A stretch of DNA of 64,000 bases from Epiperipatus broadwayi (GCA_028023455.1 JAQFVV010000151.1:2415097-2479096), one strand, 5' to 3'. Positions 23,800 to 37,394 are shown, numbered from the stretch's first letter. Notes: generated by a model not told the origin, from the letters alone. Numbers and translations are program-made.

Positions 23800-24105
23800 A
23801 ATATTAATATCATTTATGTTCTATATTACTTTTTACAACCCACTATTGATGATTTCGATCGCCCCACCAATCTTCTTCAGAGCTATAATAAATACAATAC
23901 AAATGCATGAATACAAATATACATGAACATATGATTTTACATTTTATATTCATGTGTTTGTATAGTATTTGTTATAGTTCGGAAGAAGATTGATGGGGGA
24001 ATCGAAACAGTCAATAGTGGTTTGTAAAAAAGCATTGTAAAAAGTAATAAAAAACATAAATGATATGAATATTATATGGATTTGGCAATGCAATAAGAAA
24101 GATAA
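23800..24105. mobile_element. Fold-back element family B, copy 2
   Basis: The inverted arms 'gatcgccccaccaatcttct' (left) and 'agaagattgatgggggaatc' (right) extend to 'ctttttacaacccactattg' and 'caatagtggtttgtaaaaaa'. The centre is near 23935-23950. The right edge 'tggatttggcaatgcaataa' is the inverse of the left edge of copy 1 (about 6212-6231). Non-coding. Confidence 0.75.
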
Positions 24106-24804
24106 AGTTAAATACTATTTCTATTAATTATTTTCATTCATATATTATAACTTTCTTTCCAAGCATTTTAAATTTATTTTTAACTTCCCTCCATTCTATT
24201 TTATTTTGAATAACATTGGTTGCTCTCCCAAAATTCATCATACAATGCAAAATTCAATTCTTAATGCACATATACTTACTTCTTTTTGTATTTTATTTTA
24301 AAATTTCTAAATTTCCTGGCCAATATCAAATGCGTCATTTCCAAATTTTAGTACAGATACAATCATTTCTTTCCAAATAATTCTATATGCCTTATATTTA
24401 TTATATGAATAATATGCTAAATTTACAATATTACTATCAGAGCTGCTGCCCTCTGTCGTCAATTTTAAATTTTTTTAATTTTTTATATGAATAATTAATT
24501 ACAATTTTAAGATTTATTGATCATGTAGACCTTACCATTAGTAAAGTTAGTATTGGCATTTTAATTGAAGATATTTCAGTAATGGTATTTTATTTCTAAT
24601 GTAATTACTTCACATCTTATAAGAGGAAGATAAACCATGGATAAAGTTCCTGTAGGAATAAAACACCTTAGGCATCTGTGATGAAGGTTGCAGCATATTA
24701 GGGTCATATTATTGTTTTACACTCAGTATAACTTTATATTCAAGCTAAAAATAGATAAATATGCATTTATAGTAATTATACATTGGATTATTTCCACCAT
24801 CTAA

Positions 24805-24960
24805 TATTAAATGTTAAATATCTTTAGAAAAATTCAAATTTTACTTTAACTTTTCAAATTCATTCAACTGTTAGTAATAGCACACAGGTTGTGGGTAGTA
24901 TTCTCCTTCCTATTTCAGGTGTTTCTGGCCTAACTAGTGACATTACTAGCTGGGAGAAAA
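24805..24960 (+). repeat. Dispersed repeat F, copy 1
   Basis: Same-orientation match to 37155-37325. Shared blocks are 'aacttttcaaattcattcaa' and 'ctgttagtaatag' near the start, then 'tactgctctaacc' or 'tctggcctaacta' and 'actagc.tggga' at the end. Class unknown. Confidence 0.55.
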
Positions 24961-24964
24961 GGAA

Positions 24965-26270
24965 ATTGCTGGAAAAAAGTTTAAAGCTAGTTATATTTAA
25001 ATTTTTAGGCTGAAGGATCAATTATAATTCAGGATGGAAAAAAAGCAATAATGTTACATATAGTACATAATTAAAGGGAAAATACCATAATATGTTTTTT
25101 TAATTTCTTTGTGTTAAAAACGTAAAATGACATTAAACGAAAATTAATTTGAAGAGATGACAGCTGTAATCATAATATACTTTTTACTATGCATGATCAT
25201 AATATGTGAAAAAAAAAATTATGCATGATGATTGTACTTGATATCTCTTCAAATTTATTTAGATTTAATTTAAGATGAATTTATATATTTATAATTCATT
25301 ACGATTACATTAAAGTAACTTTTGGCTTACCATAATAATAACAGTAATAATATGTGGGTGTGTATTTATATATATTTGTGAATACCCACCCCCTCTAATT
25401 CACTTAATGGTAGATTTCATTTACCAGTGAATAGTTCAATCTCTGTTCTACAATTAATGTAAAATATTTCTTGATATATCTTTATCTTGGTATATGGATT
25501 TGTCTCAGAAGTGCCTCTAGTGGAAAAATGAGCATAACAATTCTACCATTTATTTTATTTTATACTTTTTTCAGCTAGGAATCAATTCAATAATCATTTC
25601 CCTTTGAACATGCCATTCTAACACTAAGATAAATCACAGTGAATTTAAACACAGATAGACGTCCATGTCCTAATTGCTATTGGAAGTTTTCCAAGCTAGA
25701 GAGACATTTATAGAAGGAAGCATCCTAAAAGAATGCCATGGAAGTAATCAGATCTATAATTACCAAACTGAAGCATAGAATTTTAATGATACCAATGAGA
25801 CTCAAGATAAGATAATAATGGATATAGATAAAGTGTCTTTAATCACTGCAAATCAAAAACAGTAAATTGTTTATGTGAAAAAAAAGTGATGAAAAATGGT
25901 TCAATAAAAAGTATTTACAAATGTACCATCAGGAGTTGTTGACAGCTTAATAAAATGTTGTAACATAACAAGAGAGGAGTTATTCTTCTAAGTTTTTATA
26001 CTTATAACAATATCTATTTGAGTTTAAATCCATATAAGAACTTGGGGTAAAAATGAAAGTTTGAATCTCCTTTTGTTTCTAATCAAACTCAACTCAAAGC
26101 TATTTTGGCTGTTAAACCAAAGTAGGTTAGTTTAGTTCTGTCAACAGGAATGGATAGTTACCTAGCAATACCACTATAAATATATCTAGTTATTGTATGT
26201 AAATATACTCATTCTTTGTTTACATGTGTGTGTAGATTCTACGAATTTTAGCAACCATATAAAAAATATT
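24965..26270. other. No gene recognised
   Basis: AT-rich. A weak inverted repeat at about 25140-25250 ('aatttgaagagatgacagct' against a partial complement near 25225-25250) may be another small fold-back remnant. Confidence 0.4.
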
Positions 26271-26279
26271 GGCTATTAA

Positions 26280-26500
26280 AGATATGCTACTGAGTATATC
26301 AAGGCCTTGAATCTGACTCAGTACTTTGCAGTGAAAATAGACTTTAAATCTGCATTTGACTTGGTTGACTGGGCTTATCTCTTTAATGCCCTAAATGGGC
26401 TGATAAAAGATGATCAATATTTAATAAATGCAATAATTAATTATATTACTAATAATAAAATTTCCTATAAAAACTTTATGAGGAGGTTGTAATTCTTCAC
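26280..26500 (+). pseudogene. L1/Tx1-like LINE RT fragment
   Basis: Translation gives LNLTQYFAVKIDFKSAFDLV and then ITNNKISYKNFMRRL. This aligns with residues 236-295 of the RT ORF at 8828-11110 (LNLTQYYAIQIDFKAAFDLV and IKNSRISLKNFMRRS). It is a short internal piece of the same LINE family on the plus strand, with no recognisable flanking RT sequence. Confidence 0.85.
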
Positions 26501-26519
26501 CCCCGGTGTTAGATGCAAT

Positions 26520-27240
26520 GAGTCCCATTTTCATTTAGTCCTATAGCACTACTAAAGTAACATTTCATCCTTTCAAAATATCAATGAGTAATCTGATATC
26601 CATATAAGCCTATGGGGCTAGATGAAGTGGAACCCATTTTTGGTCTAATTAATAGATCAACACAAGTGGGCGTTATCTGTAAGCTTATTAATATGATTAC
26701 TGATTTATAAAAGTATACATATGAAAATTATTTCTTCAATAATACAATTATGTAAATATAAATTGAAACATTAAAAAACAACTTAATAACAAATAAGAAA
26801 TAAACATAACTTTACTTATGACCATAATAAAGTAAAAAATAGATTCACGTTTTAAAAAAGTATACCTTTCTTCTTTGCTTGATTTTTATTCTGAATTACT
26901 ACTTGATGTTTTTTGCTTTCTTTTTTTCTATTATGTCGTTTTTTTTGTTTTTTCTGAAGTCTTTTTTCCCAATTCTGTATTTAAAAAAAAAAGTTCCTTA
27001 CTGATATTGTATTATAAATTAAATTATGATTATTAATATTTATTTAAATTCTAATGTTTCCAGTCAAAACATTTTGTAATTAGATATATATGTTTGTACA
27101 TTTATATATACATACATATTCACTTAATTATTGAAATTTGACTGACGTAAAAGCAATTCAGGGCTTTGCTTCCAGCTTTCATATTACTGTTAATTGAAAA
27201 AGCTTAAAATCTCATTCAGTCAAAAATTAAAAAGCAGATA
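26520..27240. other. No gene recognised
   Basis: AT-rich sequence with T-runs before the TATC array. Confidence 0.45.
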
Positions 27241-27770
<530 letters not shown>

Positions 27771-28229
27771 TACATATATATAAATAAACATCCATTTGTT
27801 TCAAACTAGGGACAATTTTTTGAATTATCTAATTATTTAAGTTTGTAGTAATTTCCATGCTGGTTAGATAAGAATTATATCAAGAATATGTGATCACACT
27901 CTAAGTATAACAATAGAAAATATAGAATATGTTTTGAGGAGAAATCTACAGAGTGAATTATAAGTAAACTAACAGATTAAGATTCAAATTTGCCTACTAT
28001 TGAAAGGCTAAAGTGCTATATAGATGAAAATACCAATAAATAAATTTATTATTTTATTACTCTCACTCAGGATTTACAATATGCCAATTTTATATTCTTT
28101 CAGGCCTCATGGGATTATATTCAATTTATTGTATAATTTATTCCTTCATAAATATTTACATATGCTAAGACTGCATTATTTATTTCATTCTTTGTATCAT
28201 GAGTCAAAAAATAAAGACTGGGTCTGTCT

Positions 28230-28520
28230 CGTGATTTCAATGATCATTATCATCACTTTTGATCACTATAAGATGGATACCTCCAAGTGCAATCCAATTT
28301 TTTTAAACCCTAACTTATCTTCTCCACTACACACTAGTAAACTTCCTTACTCATCTCATATATGGTCGCCCTTGAGATTTAATTTAAAACTTCAACTGTC
28401 CAGCTATTATCATCTCTTCTAGAAATATGCCTATTTGAGCTTCATATCAGTCATTTAATATTTCAGTGATGTTGAAGATACCTGTTTATTCTTTTACCCA
28501 TGAATCTCTTTTTCGATCTC
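28230..28520 (-). pseudogene. RTE-type LINE 3' remnant
   Basis: Blocks 'tttaatttaaaacttcaact', 'ccagctattatcat', 'tctagaaatatgcc' and 'gttgaagatacctgttta' parallel, in order, the 3' part of the RTE element at about 48540-48690 ('ccagtttaagatttacactg', 'tctagcaatatgtcc', 'gtcagtaacacctgtttg'). The reading direction is minus. It is strongly decayed, and the plus-strand ORFs over it are not genes. Confidence 0.5.
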
Positions 28521-28990
28521 TTCTTATATCCTACAATACATTTGCCTATACTTTGCCAAGTAGTTTGAAAACGCTGTATTGTTTCACTGATGTATTCTTT
28601 TGTATAACTGATAAAAATATTGATCTATTTTCTTTAGCAATCAGCAAGTATTTCAGAAAATCTCATTACTAACAAAATAATATAAGAAATATTATTTTAA
28701 ATATTTATCATGATGATGAGGGTTCATGTTAAATATATAAATATAATTATCTTTTCCCAACTGACATTGTATGAAAAAATAGAAATAAAAAGTTAAGGTC
28801 AATCTACCCCAAATATTATTATTTGTCAAACAGCAGTTAGTAGAAACCAAAAATACATTTGACCTTTTAATAAAGATTAGTACGGGAAAAGAAAATGGTT
28901 GTGCGGTTAAGAAATTAAAAATACTCGGTTTTAAAATTTTCACAGCTAAAATTGAGATTATTTCATTTCTATCTCACTTAATAACTAAAA

Positions 28991-29208
28991 ATTGTTTGGT
29001 ACTGATTTAGTATGCGCTCATGGTCATTTTCTTTAATTTTTTAATTATTGATGTAAATTGCGATTTTGTAATGAATGGTCATAACGTGATCACATGTGAA
29101 TTATTCGATGTCATTTATCTTATCTCTTGGATGTGTCAGTGGTAATTTTGGGGGTAATTCTTAGATATCAAAATGGCCATGAGTGCATACTAAATCAGTA
29201 TCAATATT
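28991..29208. mobile_element. Inverted-repeat element (MITE), 218 bp
   Basis: The left end (28991-29030, containing 'tactgatttagtatgcgctc' and 'atggtcatttt') and the right end (29170-29208, containing 'atgagtgcatactaaatcag') are inverted complements with a few mismatches over about 39 bp. The interior is non-coding. Confidence 0.75.
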
Positions 29209-29399
29209 TCCCAGTAGGAAAAGGTATATCCACAACAACATACATATATATATATATATGATAGCAATAAAACTAGTGAAAATAAAATTGAACTTTTTAT
29301 TAATAATTTGTTATGTTGTTTTACCTGATTTCGAATTCTATAACTTATATAAACACAGTTTACATTTTAAAAAGTAATCACACAAAAAGCAATCATTTT

Positions 29400-32245
29400 A
29401 AATAGTATATAGAAAAAGTTTTAATTTTATCTATTTTAATTAACATTACATTCAGAAGACTAGAAACTTATTTTATAATGTACACAAACGCATGTACAGT
29501 ATTTTATAACGATTTAAAGAAGAAATGGGGAAAATTTCTATAGGAAGATTGAAGGAGTCCTACGGAAAAGATAAAAATAAGCAATGAGAAATTTAAAAGA
29601 CGAGGAATATAGCTAAAAACTCAAATTTTCAATTAAAAAAGAGATTTGAAATTTAAGTACCGATTTTTTCGATCCTTTAGTAAATAGACATTCGATAACT
29701 TTATAGTAGAAATAATTTTATTTTCAATCAACCATACATAAAAAAAAAAACATCTCACATCTGGTTTAGCAATAAGATAAACCTGTCAGAGACGGTGCCA
29801 GTCTTATTCATAAGTTGGAAAGAAAACAGTCCATAATCTTAAGAAGAAAAAAAAAGATTTTGATTCAGTTAAGCATGACAATTTTATACTTTAAAAAGAT
29901 TTAATAGATAAGAAATATATACCTATATATATATTAGTGTTGCCAGAATTATGAATATCACAAATGAGACAAGAGATAGTCTGTATGTCCCCCAGTCCGT
30001 AGGGGGAAAGGGAGAGGAGTCCCAGGAAAATGTAAAAAAAAAAAAAATTAAGCAAGACAATTTTAAAGATATTTTCCAGCTAGGCTGGTGGCTATTGCAC
30101 CTATTGCCCTCTCCTCCTTTCTGAATTTATGCTTACGTGAAATGAACAACAGTCTAAATAACCAAAAAATTCAAAATTGATACTCTCAGTAAAAAGATGT
30201 TATTATCAATACATATTTATTATAATCTTCAATTTTAAGCAAACAAATAAATATTAAGTACAAAATAGGAACTTATCCAGTTATTACAAATTTATTATTA
30301 TTTGTAAATGACATACACGTGTAGGCACTTTCGAGTTTCGCTGGCTTGATGACGCAATGAACGGCTGCTTAAAAGAACAATAGATATATAGATACTACAG
30401 TGAATGAACTAAAGTTTTATTAATATATACAAGACAAAAAAACAAACAAATACAGTTTCCAGGATTTTTCTTTACTAGTTTTGATAAATCAGGATATTTG
30501 ATGGTTTCAAAACCTCTGATCAGGATACAGGGATTTGAAGCCCCACAAATAATAATCTGGAATAACAAAGACATCTAAAAATGCTAAAATATACAGAGCT
30601 GAAGTGCGTCTTTCTAGTGCCCTAGACAAATCAAACATTTGGCCTGTTTTTCCCCTCTATCATCAAACAGTGATCAGCTGATACACTCTCAAATACAATG
30701 AAGGATGGGGGGTGGGGATTCACATACCATTGATAAAATAAATTCAAAATGACTAATAACATATTTGTATCAGCATTATCTAATGGCACTATGTCCTCCA
30801 ACATTCAGTGACCAACTAGTCTATTTATCTATCCACTCTATCACTACAGTTCTATAGTTTCCTGCTCTAATAAATATGCCATGTCTGGACTTCTCAAACA
30901 AAATGCAATTGTAGTTAAAAAAAAAATATGAATCAATAAAAAAGACAACCAGAGTATAGAAGATTAATATAATGTGTTAATGTTAAATATTGATAGTTCA
31001 TTAAATATAAATTTGATCCAAGATTTAATTTATGTTAAAAGATTACTGTTTACAAATGATTTACAAAATTCTATCTGAAGGTTTGCTGAAATTATAATTT
31101 AGACTGAGACAATATTTAAATGCCCTTAGATCACAATTGTGATCTTCACCTGATATGTCACTGGGTTCTAAAGCCAATCCAGGGTTTTCACCTTCTAGAT
31201 ACTTTGTCTTGCTTAATGCATTAGCCTCTGTCTTAGGCCCATGGCTTAACCCCCTTTAAAGTCTTCATCAAGTTTTTCCAAAATTATATTTATCTCCTGA
31301 GAACATCTTCATTTATTAAATTTAGACTGCTTTTTTTTAGAAACAAGTAATTAGTTTTGCTATTTCGTTTTTCTGTTATCTAAAAGTTTTTTTTAAATCT
31401 ACAACCATAATTATGTGTTTTTAAATTATTTTTTTCTTGTTACCAAAACTTTTAATCATTATATCAACTTAAATAAATTTATATAAGCTTATAATATATA
31501 ATTTTTTTAAAAATCCAAATATTAGAATGTTTTTAAGAACTAATATTAAGGAGCTAGACTACAATCTAACAACTTGATTACAATTTAGCAGTCCTACAAT
31601 TTATAAAATAACTCAAAATGACACATACACGCAAGTTTTAATAAATAACTTAATAAGTTTATTTACTCTGAAAAATGTACATTAGTAATTAGGATTAATA
31701 GTTCAACTGGCAACTGGCTATTAGAAAGCGATAACCTTACTGACCATGTAACAGTTCATATCTCTGTAGATAGATGACTAAATAAATATCACTCTAGTTA
31801 GAACTCATCTCTAATACCATGAATTACTAAAAATCTTTATTTCCATAACTATACATTTCTTTAACTCCCATAATTTCAGATGACCATTCACTAGCAATTT
31901 TTAGTAAGCATGTCACTATCACACACATATTTGAATCAGTATAATTTTGAATTGGCTGGAGCTCTTTCTACTGCTAAGGTTGCAACTGCACTGTATTTTC
32001 GAATTTCACTAATTTTTCACTATCTTTTTTCTTTTTCCATACTAGTATATTTTACACTCTCCATTCTTCTTCAATAACAGTTCTACAGGCATTTTAATAA
32101 CTTTGCTAATTTGCATAATGCAAATTAGAATATCATTACTTGCAGTAAGTCTAATTCTTTTTTTCTGCCTGTAATTATTTTTAATGACTCAACATTGCCT
32201 TACACACACACATGTATAACTTTATTTAAAAATACTTAACTAATA
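29400..32245. other. No gene recognised
   Basis: About 2.8 kb of AT-rich DNA. I see no motif-bearing ORF, exon with convincing splice sites or repeat family. Confidence 0.4.
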
Positions 32246-32249
32246 GGTA

Positions 32250-32560
32250 TACAACAGGAACTACCACCTGATCTTAAAAATGCTTCTATTGGCCCAATTT
32301 TAAAATACAAAAGGAATAACAAGATTGGAGTAATTATCGTGAAATATTATATTTACTACATCAAAAATAGCATGGAATATCACTATTAAGCACTTCAGCA
32401 AAAGTACTTTCAATTTCCAGTCATAGATGAATAGTTATTTAGAGAATCAACATGGATTTAGACAATCAGGAAACACCCTAGATCTGTCCTTTGTTATGAA
32501 GCAACTGCAAGAATAATTAAACTTGGAAGCACTCCCAATAAATTAATTTCTTGTTATTAA
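32250..32560 (+). pseudogene. Non-LTR retrotransposon RT fragment
   Basis: Frames read QELPPDLKNASIGPILKYKR (about 32251-32312), resembling the '.LP..WK.A.I.PI.KK' start of the RT fingers. A downstream frame gives ENQHGFRQSGNTLDL (about 32442-32486), resembling '..Q.GFR..R.T.D' of jockey- or RTE-class RTs. It is broken by stops and frameshifts. It differs from the L1/Tx1-like family that follows at 32560. Confidence 0.5.
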
Positions 32561-33025
32561 AAGGGGAGTTTCTAAGTTGGACCCAGTTATGTAAAGAGGC
32601 TGAAGAGACAACTATGCATACACTTTTTTGGTGTAATGAACTAAAGATCATAGAGACACAATCCATGCTATAAATAGATCAGGGGGAGCTCACTGTGATT
32701 GCAGATTGCATCAGGAAAGGACTCTTCCCACTGATTAGGTTTTCTACGTTTCTATTATTTACGATTTGGACAATCAGGTGCAAGCTTGTATTTGACCAGT
32801 GGATGGATAATAATGCTAATCTTTTCTTTGATTTAGTTAAGAAATTACAACAGAAAGACAAAAAGATCACCCCTATAGCCATTTATAAAGACATGTGGAA
32901 TTTGATTGCTCTTCCAACTAACATCTATGTTGGCCAATCATAAAAGACATAAGAACTCTAATTATTAACTCAATGAAATCTTTTGTAACCCTTAGTACAC
33001 AATAAAAAAAAAATTTTTTAAAAAA
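32560..33025 (+). pseudogene. L1/Tx1-like LINE 3' end with poly(A)
   Basis: Frames read CKEAEETTMHTLFWCNELK (about 32592-32648), the remnant of the C-terminal zinc-knuckle motif. The open stretch 32695-32943 then contains FTIWTIRCKLVFDQW, equal in position to TIWYIRCTMIFDNK in the RT ORF at 8828-11110. After the stop there is a short 3' UTR and an A-rich tail (about 33003-33030). It is a 5'-truncated copy. The overlapping minus-strand ORF is a shadow. Confidence 0.75.
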
Positions 33026-33439
33026 AAAGAATAATTTTGGGAATAAAAGAGTGATTTATATATTGATTTAATCATAAATATACAAAGACCACAGAGAGAA
33101 AAGTTTTCATAAAGTCCACTTTTGATAGTATGTGCCTAAGTGACTTTGGTTCTATGACTTGTAAATAGTTTGTGAAAGCTTTTCTCTATATGGCCTTTGT
33201 ATATTTATGATTGCATTAGTCCGAGTTAAAGCTTATACTTTTAATTGATTTGGTCAAAGCGTTTCACTCATTTAACTCAAAAGCTCTACCGCATTGTTTG
33301 AATCAAAGTTTATTTACATTATAAGTTTCTGCATTTTGGAATGAGAGAAAGTGTTATTACTACAAGTGAAAAATCTAATACACATCAAATGAAGACTGGT
33401 GTTAAAGAAAAAATGTATATTTGGCTCCAATAGTTCAGT

Positions 33440-33680
33440 ATCCACTGTATTTTAAATGCCTTTTAGTAAAAAAACTTTTTATTGTACATATATGCATACA
33501 CAACCTTAAGTTTCAACTGCCCTGCAGTCTTCTTCAGAGCCATTTCTATTAAAAAATTGACGTAAAAGTGGCTCTGAAGAAGACTGCATGATAGTCAAAG
33601 CGTAAGATTGTGTATGCATATATGAACAATAAAAGGTTTTTTGCTAAAAAGTGTTCAAAGTACAGTGGATAAAGGAAGTG
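33440..33680. mobile_element. Fold-back element family C, copy 1
   Basis: The inverted arms are 'tattgtacatatatgcatac', 'ttcaactgccctgcagtctt' and 'cttcagagcc' on the left, and 'ggctctgaagaagactgcat', 'gtgtatgcatatatgaacaa' and 'agtgttcaaagtacagtgga' on the right. The hairpin centre is near 33550. Copies occur at 39523-39800 and at 45632-46655 (split). Confidence 0.8.
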
Positions 33681-33979
33681 GTGAATTTGGTAATATTTTT
33701 ATTTATATGTGGCCTAATAAAGCAGGGATCAAAATGTGATTACAGATTTGGCGAGAGAATTTTTAATTTGAATTGAGTAAAAGATTCTGGATTTGTAGAA
33801 AGATGGTGATTGTGCTTCCTTTTCTGGTTCAAAAGATTATTTACAGAATATATTTAATGTCCTGAATGCAACACCCATACAAAAAGCCTTGATTTAGTAT
33901 CAATTAATATTCAAAGGTCTTTATCATATGGTGTATGGAAGAAAAATCTTCTACAACTTTTTGATGAATGGATATTACC

Positions 33980-34345
33980 TGGAGATGTAGGGCAATTTAA
34001 ACATCTTGTTAGTATTATAAATAGAAAGGTAGACTTAGACATGGACTCTCTATCAATGTAACATCAAGGCATCAGAAAAGTTTTATTTAATGATTCTCTG
34101 TAAAATGATAAAATCATAAGATCAATCAATATGTTCTTCAACTTGCTGGATATAATATTATAGAGTCCATTATTGTAAAATCATATTTTCATTGGATTGG
34201 ACATGTGAAATGAATGAACATTATGGATTTTCTAAAAGGGTATTTTATGATGAACTCGAATATGGTTTTTATGGGTGAGGTGAATCCTATTTACGAAGTG
34301 CAATACTGATTGACTTTATTGGGAAGATATGAAGAAAAACAGAAT
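33980..34345 (+). pseudogene. RTE-like LINE RT C-terminal remnant
   Basis: Frames read FKHLVSIINRKVDLDMD (about 33999-34049), resembling 'FKYLGSIIN..G.LD'. Then come HWIGHVK and SKRVFYDELEYGFYG (about 34190-34275), the 'W.GHV.RM......K.V.YGEL..G.R..G' block typical of RTE/CR1-type C-termini. The sequence is decayed, with stops. The upstream RT core is absent or unrecognisable. Confidence 0.6.
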
Positions 34346-34349
34346 ACAT

Positions 34350-35465
34350 TGGAGATGACAATTAGACACGATAGTATTTTAGAAAGAAAAATTAGTTGCA
34401 GAGGCAATTAAATAACAATATATAAAAGAATATAAATTTATTTATGGTGAATATACTTAATGGAATATTTTGGAAGGATGATAATATATAGGTATTGGAA
34501 GAAAAGTAAAATGAATGAAATTTAATATAAGAATGACCTACATTGATTTTTATAATGAAGAGAATAGAGATTTCCAAAGTAAAGAACTAAGCTGCTGATA
34601 TATAATAACATAATGAATATAAAAAGAGAAACAGACCAGAGTTACATGAAGCAACTGAAGCAAATAATTAAAACAAAAGGACTTTAGCCACTGTAAGCAT
34701 CTATGTAGAGAGTGAGTATGCATAGACATTGAGGAGAATCTTGCTTACATCAAGTTATTGTTTTATCTTAACACATCAGCAAAATAAAAGATACAATTCT
34801 GAACAAGGTAGCCACTTAAGAGCAAAAAATATTATTAGTAATAAAAAAACGACTAGAAGATTATAGATTAGGTTTGGAAAATTTAATCTATAGTTATTAT
34901 TCCAGTTTTTTTATATCCAAAAGAAAATAAGATCCATTTTCTTTGGCTGCAGAAAGGAATTTTCCATTAACTGAAAACAGACTCTTTAATTCTGCTTGGA
35001 AGTCTTAAAAGAACTGAGCAGGATAAATTTCTAATGTCCACTCCATATGTTCTTATTGTTGGAGTATTATTACTATAAGATTATTCTTGTAGTATACAAA
35101 CATGGAAGGACTGCTCACCAACAAGCATTATCCAGTATGGTGAATTTATTGGCTTTTTATTTCCAGTTTAAAATCAAGACACACCATGATCTTTCTTCTC
35201 AGATGTCTGATAGCACTTTACTAAAATTACTTTTCTTAAAAGCATAATGAATGAGGGTAATTTTTTTCCCCTTAATAAATATTTACAATCATGACAAACA
35301 AAAATAAATCATGCCCCTCATTTTCAGGAGCTGTAAAGTCTCCAGGCAGGGCAGCAGTTGGTGGTCAAAGGCCAAGGGCACTAAGAATCTCCTGGTTGCA
35401 GCAGATACAGGCTGCCATTTGATGGTGACATTTTATTTAGATACTTATAACTGAACATCACTTTC
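34350..35465. other. No gene recognised
   Basis: AT-rich. The short ORFs at 34392-34577 and 35047-35247 carry no motif. Confidence 0.4.
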
Positions 35466-35469
35466 AAGT

Positions 35470-36245
35470 AAAGAAAACTTGCAAGATTGGAAGAACTGTC
35501 TCATATTAAATGGGACATTTTTGGACTATGTGAAGTTAGAAGAAAAGATGAAGAGACAGTTGATTCAAAAAATAGACATACTGTATTACAAAGGCACAAA
35601 TATTGGAAGTACGAGAGGAGTAGGATTCATTGTAAATTAAAAGTGCAACAACAACATTGTGGAGATTAAGAGTATATCAGACAGAGTGGCAAGATTAATT
35701 AATCAACTTAAAAGCAGATATCAAATGCAGATAATTCTGATTTATATTCAAAATGTTCTCATTGTGATGATGAAGTAGAGGTTTTTATATGAATATACAA
35801 AAGGTTTTTTCATTTTAAAATTGTCATTGAAGACTTTAATGCTAAAATTGATAAACAGTTCAAAGATGTGGTAAATTTGATTTGGTGATAGAAATGAGAG
35901 AGGACACAGATTTGTAGTGTTTTCAGAAAAAGAAAAACTTTATATTATGAATTCTTTTTTTGAAAAAAATATTAAATGGAAATAGACATGGTAGCATCCA
36001 AATAAAGGTACAGCAGAATTGGATTATATTTTGACTAACAGAAAATATATATTTCAAGATTGTATGTTTTTAATAAATTCAACCCAGAAAGTGATCATCG
36101 ATTAGTGAGATGTAAGATACATGACAATGCAAAACTAGATAAAAATTATTAAGAAAACCAATATTCACAGTTGATATTTCTAATCTTCAGAAACATTCCA
36201 GTGAATTTAAATTAGAACTTGTAAATTGTTTTAAAATACATTAAC
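35470..36245 (+). pseudogene. RTE-type LINE endonuclease remnant
   Basis: Conceptual translation in shifting frames gives ELSHIKWDIFGLCEVRRKDE (35490-35549) with the metal-binding Glu context. Then come a GVGFIVN block (about 35620), SDRVARLINQLKSRYQMQII (about 35677-35736), FKIVIEDFNAKIDKQ (about 35815-35859, the GDFNAK motif) and ELDYILTNRKYIFQDC (about 36015-36062). This is the order of an APE endonuclease of RTE elements. The sequence stops near the endonuclease-RT linker. It lies about 120 bp beyond the terminal coding exon of the sFRP-like gene, on the opposite strand. Confidence 0.75.
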
Positions 36246-36365
36246 TAATCAATAAATAAAAATGTCAAAAAAAAAAAAATACAATTTCCTTAAGCATATT
36301 TATATATATATTCAATTTAAATGAAATATGAATGTAATATACATTTTAAACCTAAAATAAAAATG

Positions 36366-36578
36366 TCAAATGCTTTTTGCTGAAGCTTTGATTGCTCTTA
36401 CCTTTATCCTACTTGGTAATTTTTTCTGCCATTGTGTAGCTAGACTGCCTTGAATGTACAAAATTCTATTGGTTATACTATCTTCATGACCAAGAATAGC
36501 ATACTCCTGGCCTAAGTTAAGCTTTGGGCAAACACATGTACTATTGGTCCATAGTAACAACTCTGTATCATTTGATAT
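36366..36578 (-). CDS. Secreted frizzled-related protein (sFRP3/4-like), last coding exon
   Basis: This exon encodes the C-terminal half of a netrin-like (NTR) domain. It is preceded on the minus strand by a splice acceptor (pyrimidine-rich tract then 'atgacag') at 36579-36580. It reads ISNDTELLLWTNSTCVCPKL, then an NLGQEYAILGHED block, then a GSLATQWQKKLPSRIK block, and stops at TGA (36366-36368). There are 70 codons plus the stop. The C-x-C-P-x-L, 'EY.I.G.ED' and 'GS.A..W..K' spacings are those I know from the sFRP3/FRZB and sFRP4 C-terminus. Such proteins are secreted and modulate Wnt signalling through an N-terminal frizzled cysteine-rich domain, which lies outside this window. The exon joins in phase 0 to 63408-63502. 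The protein ends soon after the NTR domain, so the basic tail is shorter than in vertebrate homologues. Orthology is inferred by eye; another NTR-domain protein is the main alternative. Confidence 0.8.
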   Translation of the reverse strand: MSNDTELLLWTNSTCVCPKLNLGQEYAILGHEDSITNRILYIQGSLATQWQKKLPSRIKVRAIKASAKSI

Positions 36579-36820
36579 CTGTCATAAAAAATAACATATA
36601 TTATACTTGGATTATTATTGATAATCTTTTGAATGATACAAATATAAAACACTAACCAAGAACTGGTGTCAGAATACATTCACCTACAATCAGACTGAAA
36701 TTTACTTCCAATCTTACAAACAGAAGTAATTTTTTAAAACTAATAATTCTCTCCTTATATAACTGAAAGTTTGTGATAATAGTATTTTAGTAGTAATTTT
36801 ATGCTATCATCTAACATTAA

Positions 36821-37144
36821 ACCAGTAAAGATCACATGATCACCATTTCTTATGCTTGCTCATAACTGTTATTAAAACAGGCAAAACTCTTCATACACTA
36901 GTGCCCTCAGTGCAAGCCAGAGTAATCAATGGATGCTGGAGGGTTGCATTAGGTCCTAAGACTTAGGTGCAAAGCTCTCAGATCTAAAGCTTCTCATTGA
37001 TGAAAGCCATAAGCTAGAAACTAATCTGGGTATATTGGATGAGTAGGCATTAGATAGGGATTTTATGCACAAGCCTTCTGGAAACCATTGATTTCTCTGG
37101 CTTGCACTGAAGGGAATTACTGTATGGAGAGTTTTGCCTGTTTT
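36821..37144 (-). mobile_element. Snapback repeat copy
   Basis: Starts with the family tail 'gatcacatgatcaccatttc', then arm 'aggcaaaactcttcatacac', core 'gctctcagatctaaagcttc', and the return arm ending 'tgtatggagagttttgcctg'. The flanks 36805-36820 and 37145-37160 match at 13 of 16 positions, a decayed duplication. It lies in the intron, just upstream of the last sFRP-like exon. Confidence 0.8.
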
Positions 37145-37154
37145 TATGATCTAA

Positions 37155-37325
37155 AGTTAATTGTTAAATGTCTAAAAAAATAAAAATTTGTTTAAACTTT
37201 TCAAATACATTCAACTGTTAGTAATAGCCTACAAGGTAGCATATTTCGCATTTCAAATGCTATTAGACTCTCCTCTTCTTCAGGTTTTACTGCTCTAACC
37301 AGCAGCAGTACTAGCATGGGAATTG
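37155..37325 (+). repeat. Dispersed repeat F, copy 2
   Basis: Same-orientation match to 24805-24960 through 'aacttttcaaatacattcaa', 'ctgttagtaatag' and 'ctaaccagcagcagtactag'. It directly abuts the snapback copy. Confidence 0.55.
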
Positions 37326-37394
37326 AATCTGAATCTTTAGATTGTAAATTGAATTTAAAGTAATGCTCTTATCATTATTAAATGTAAGGAACAT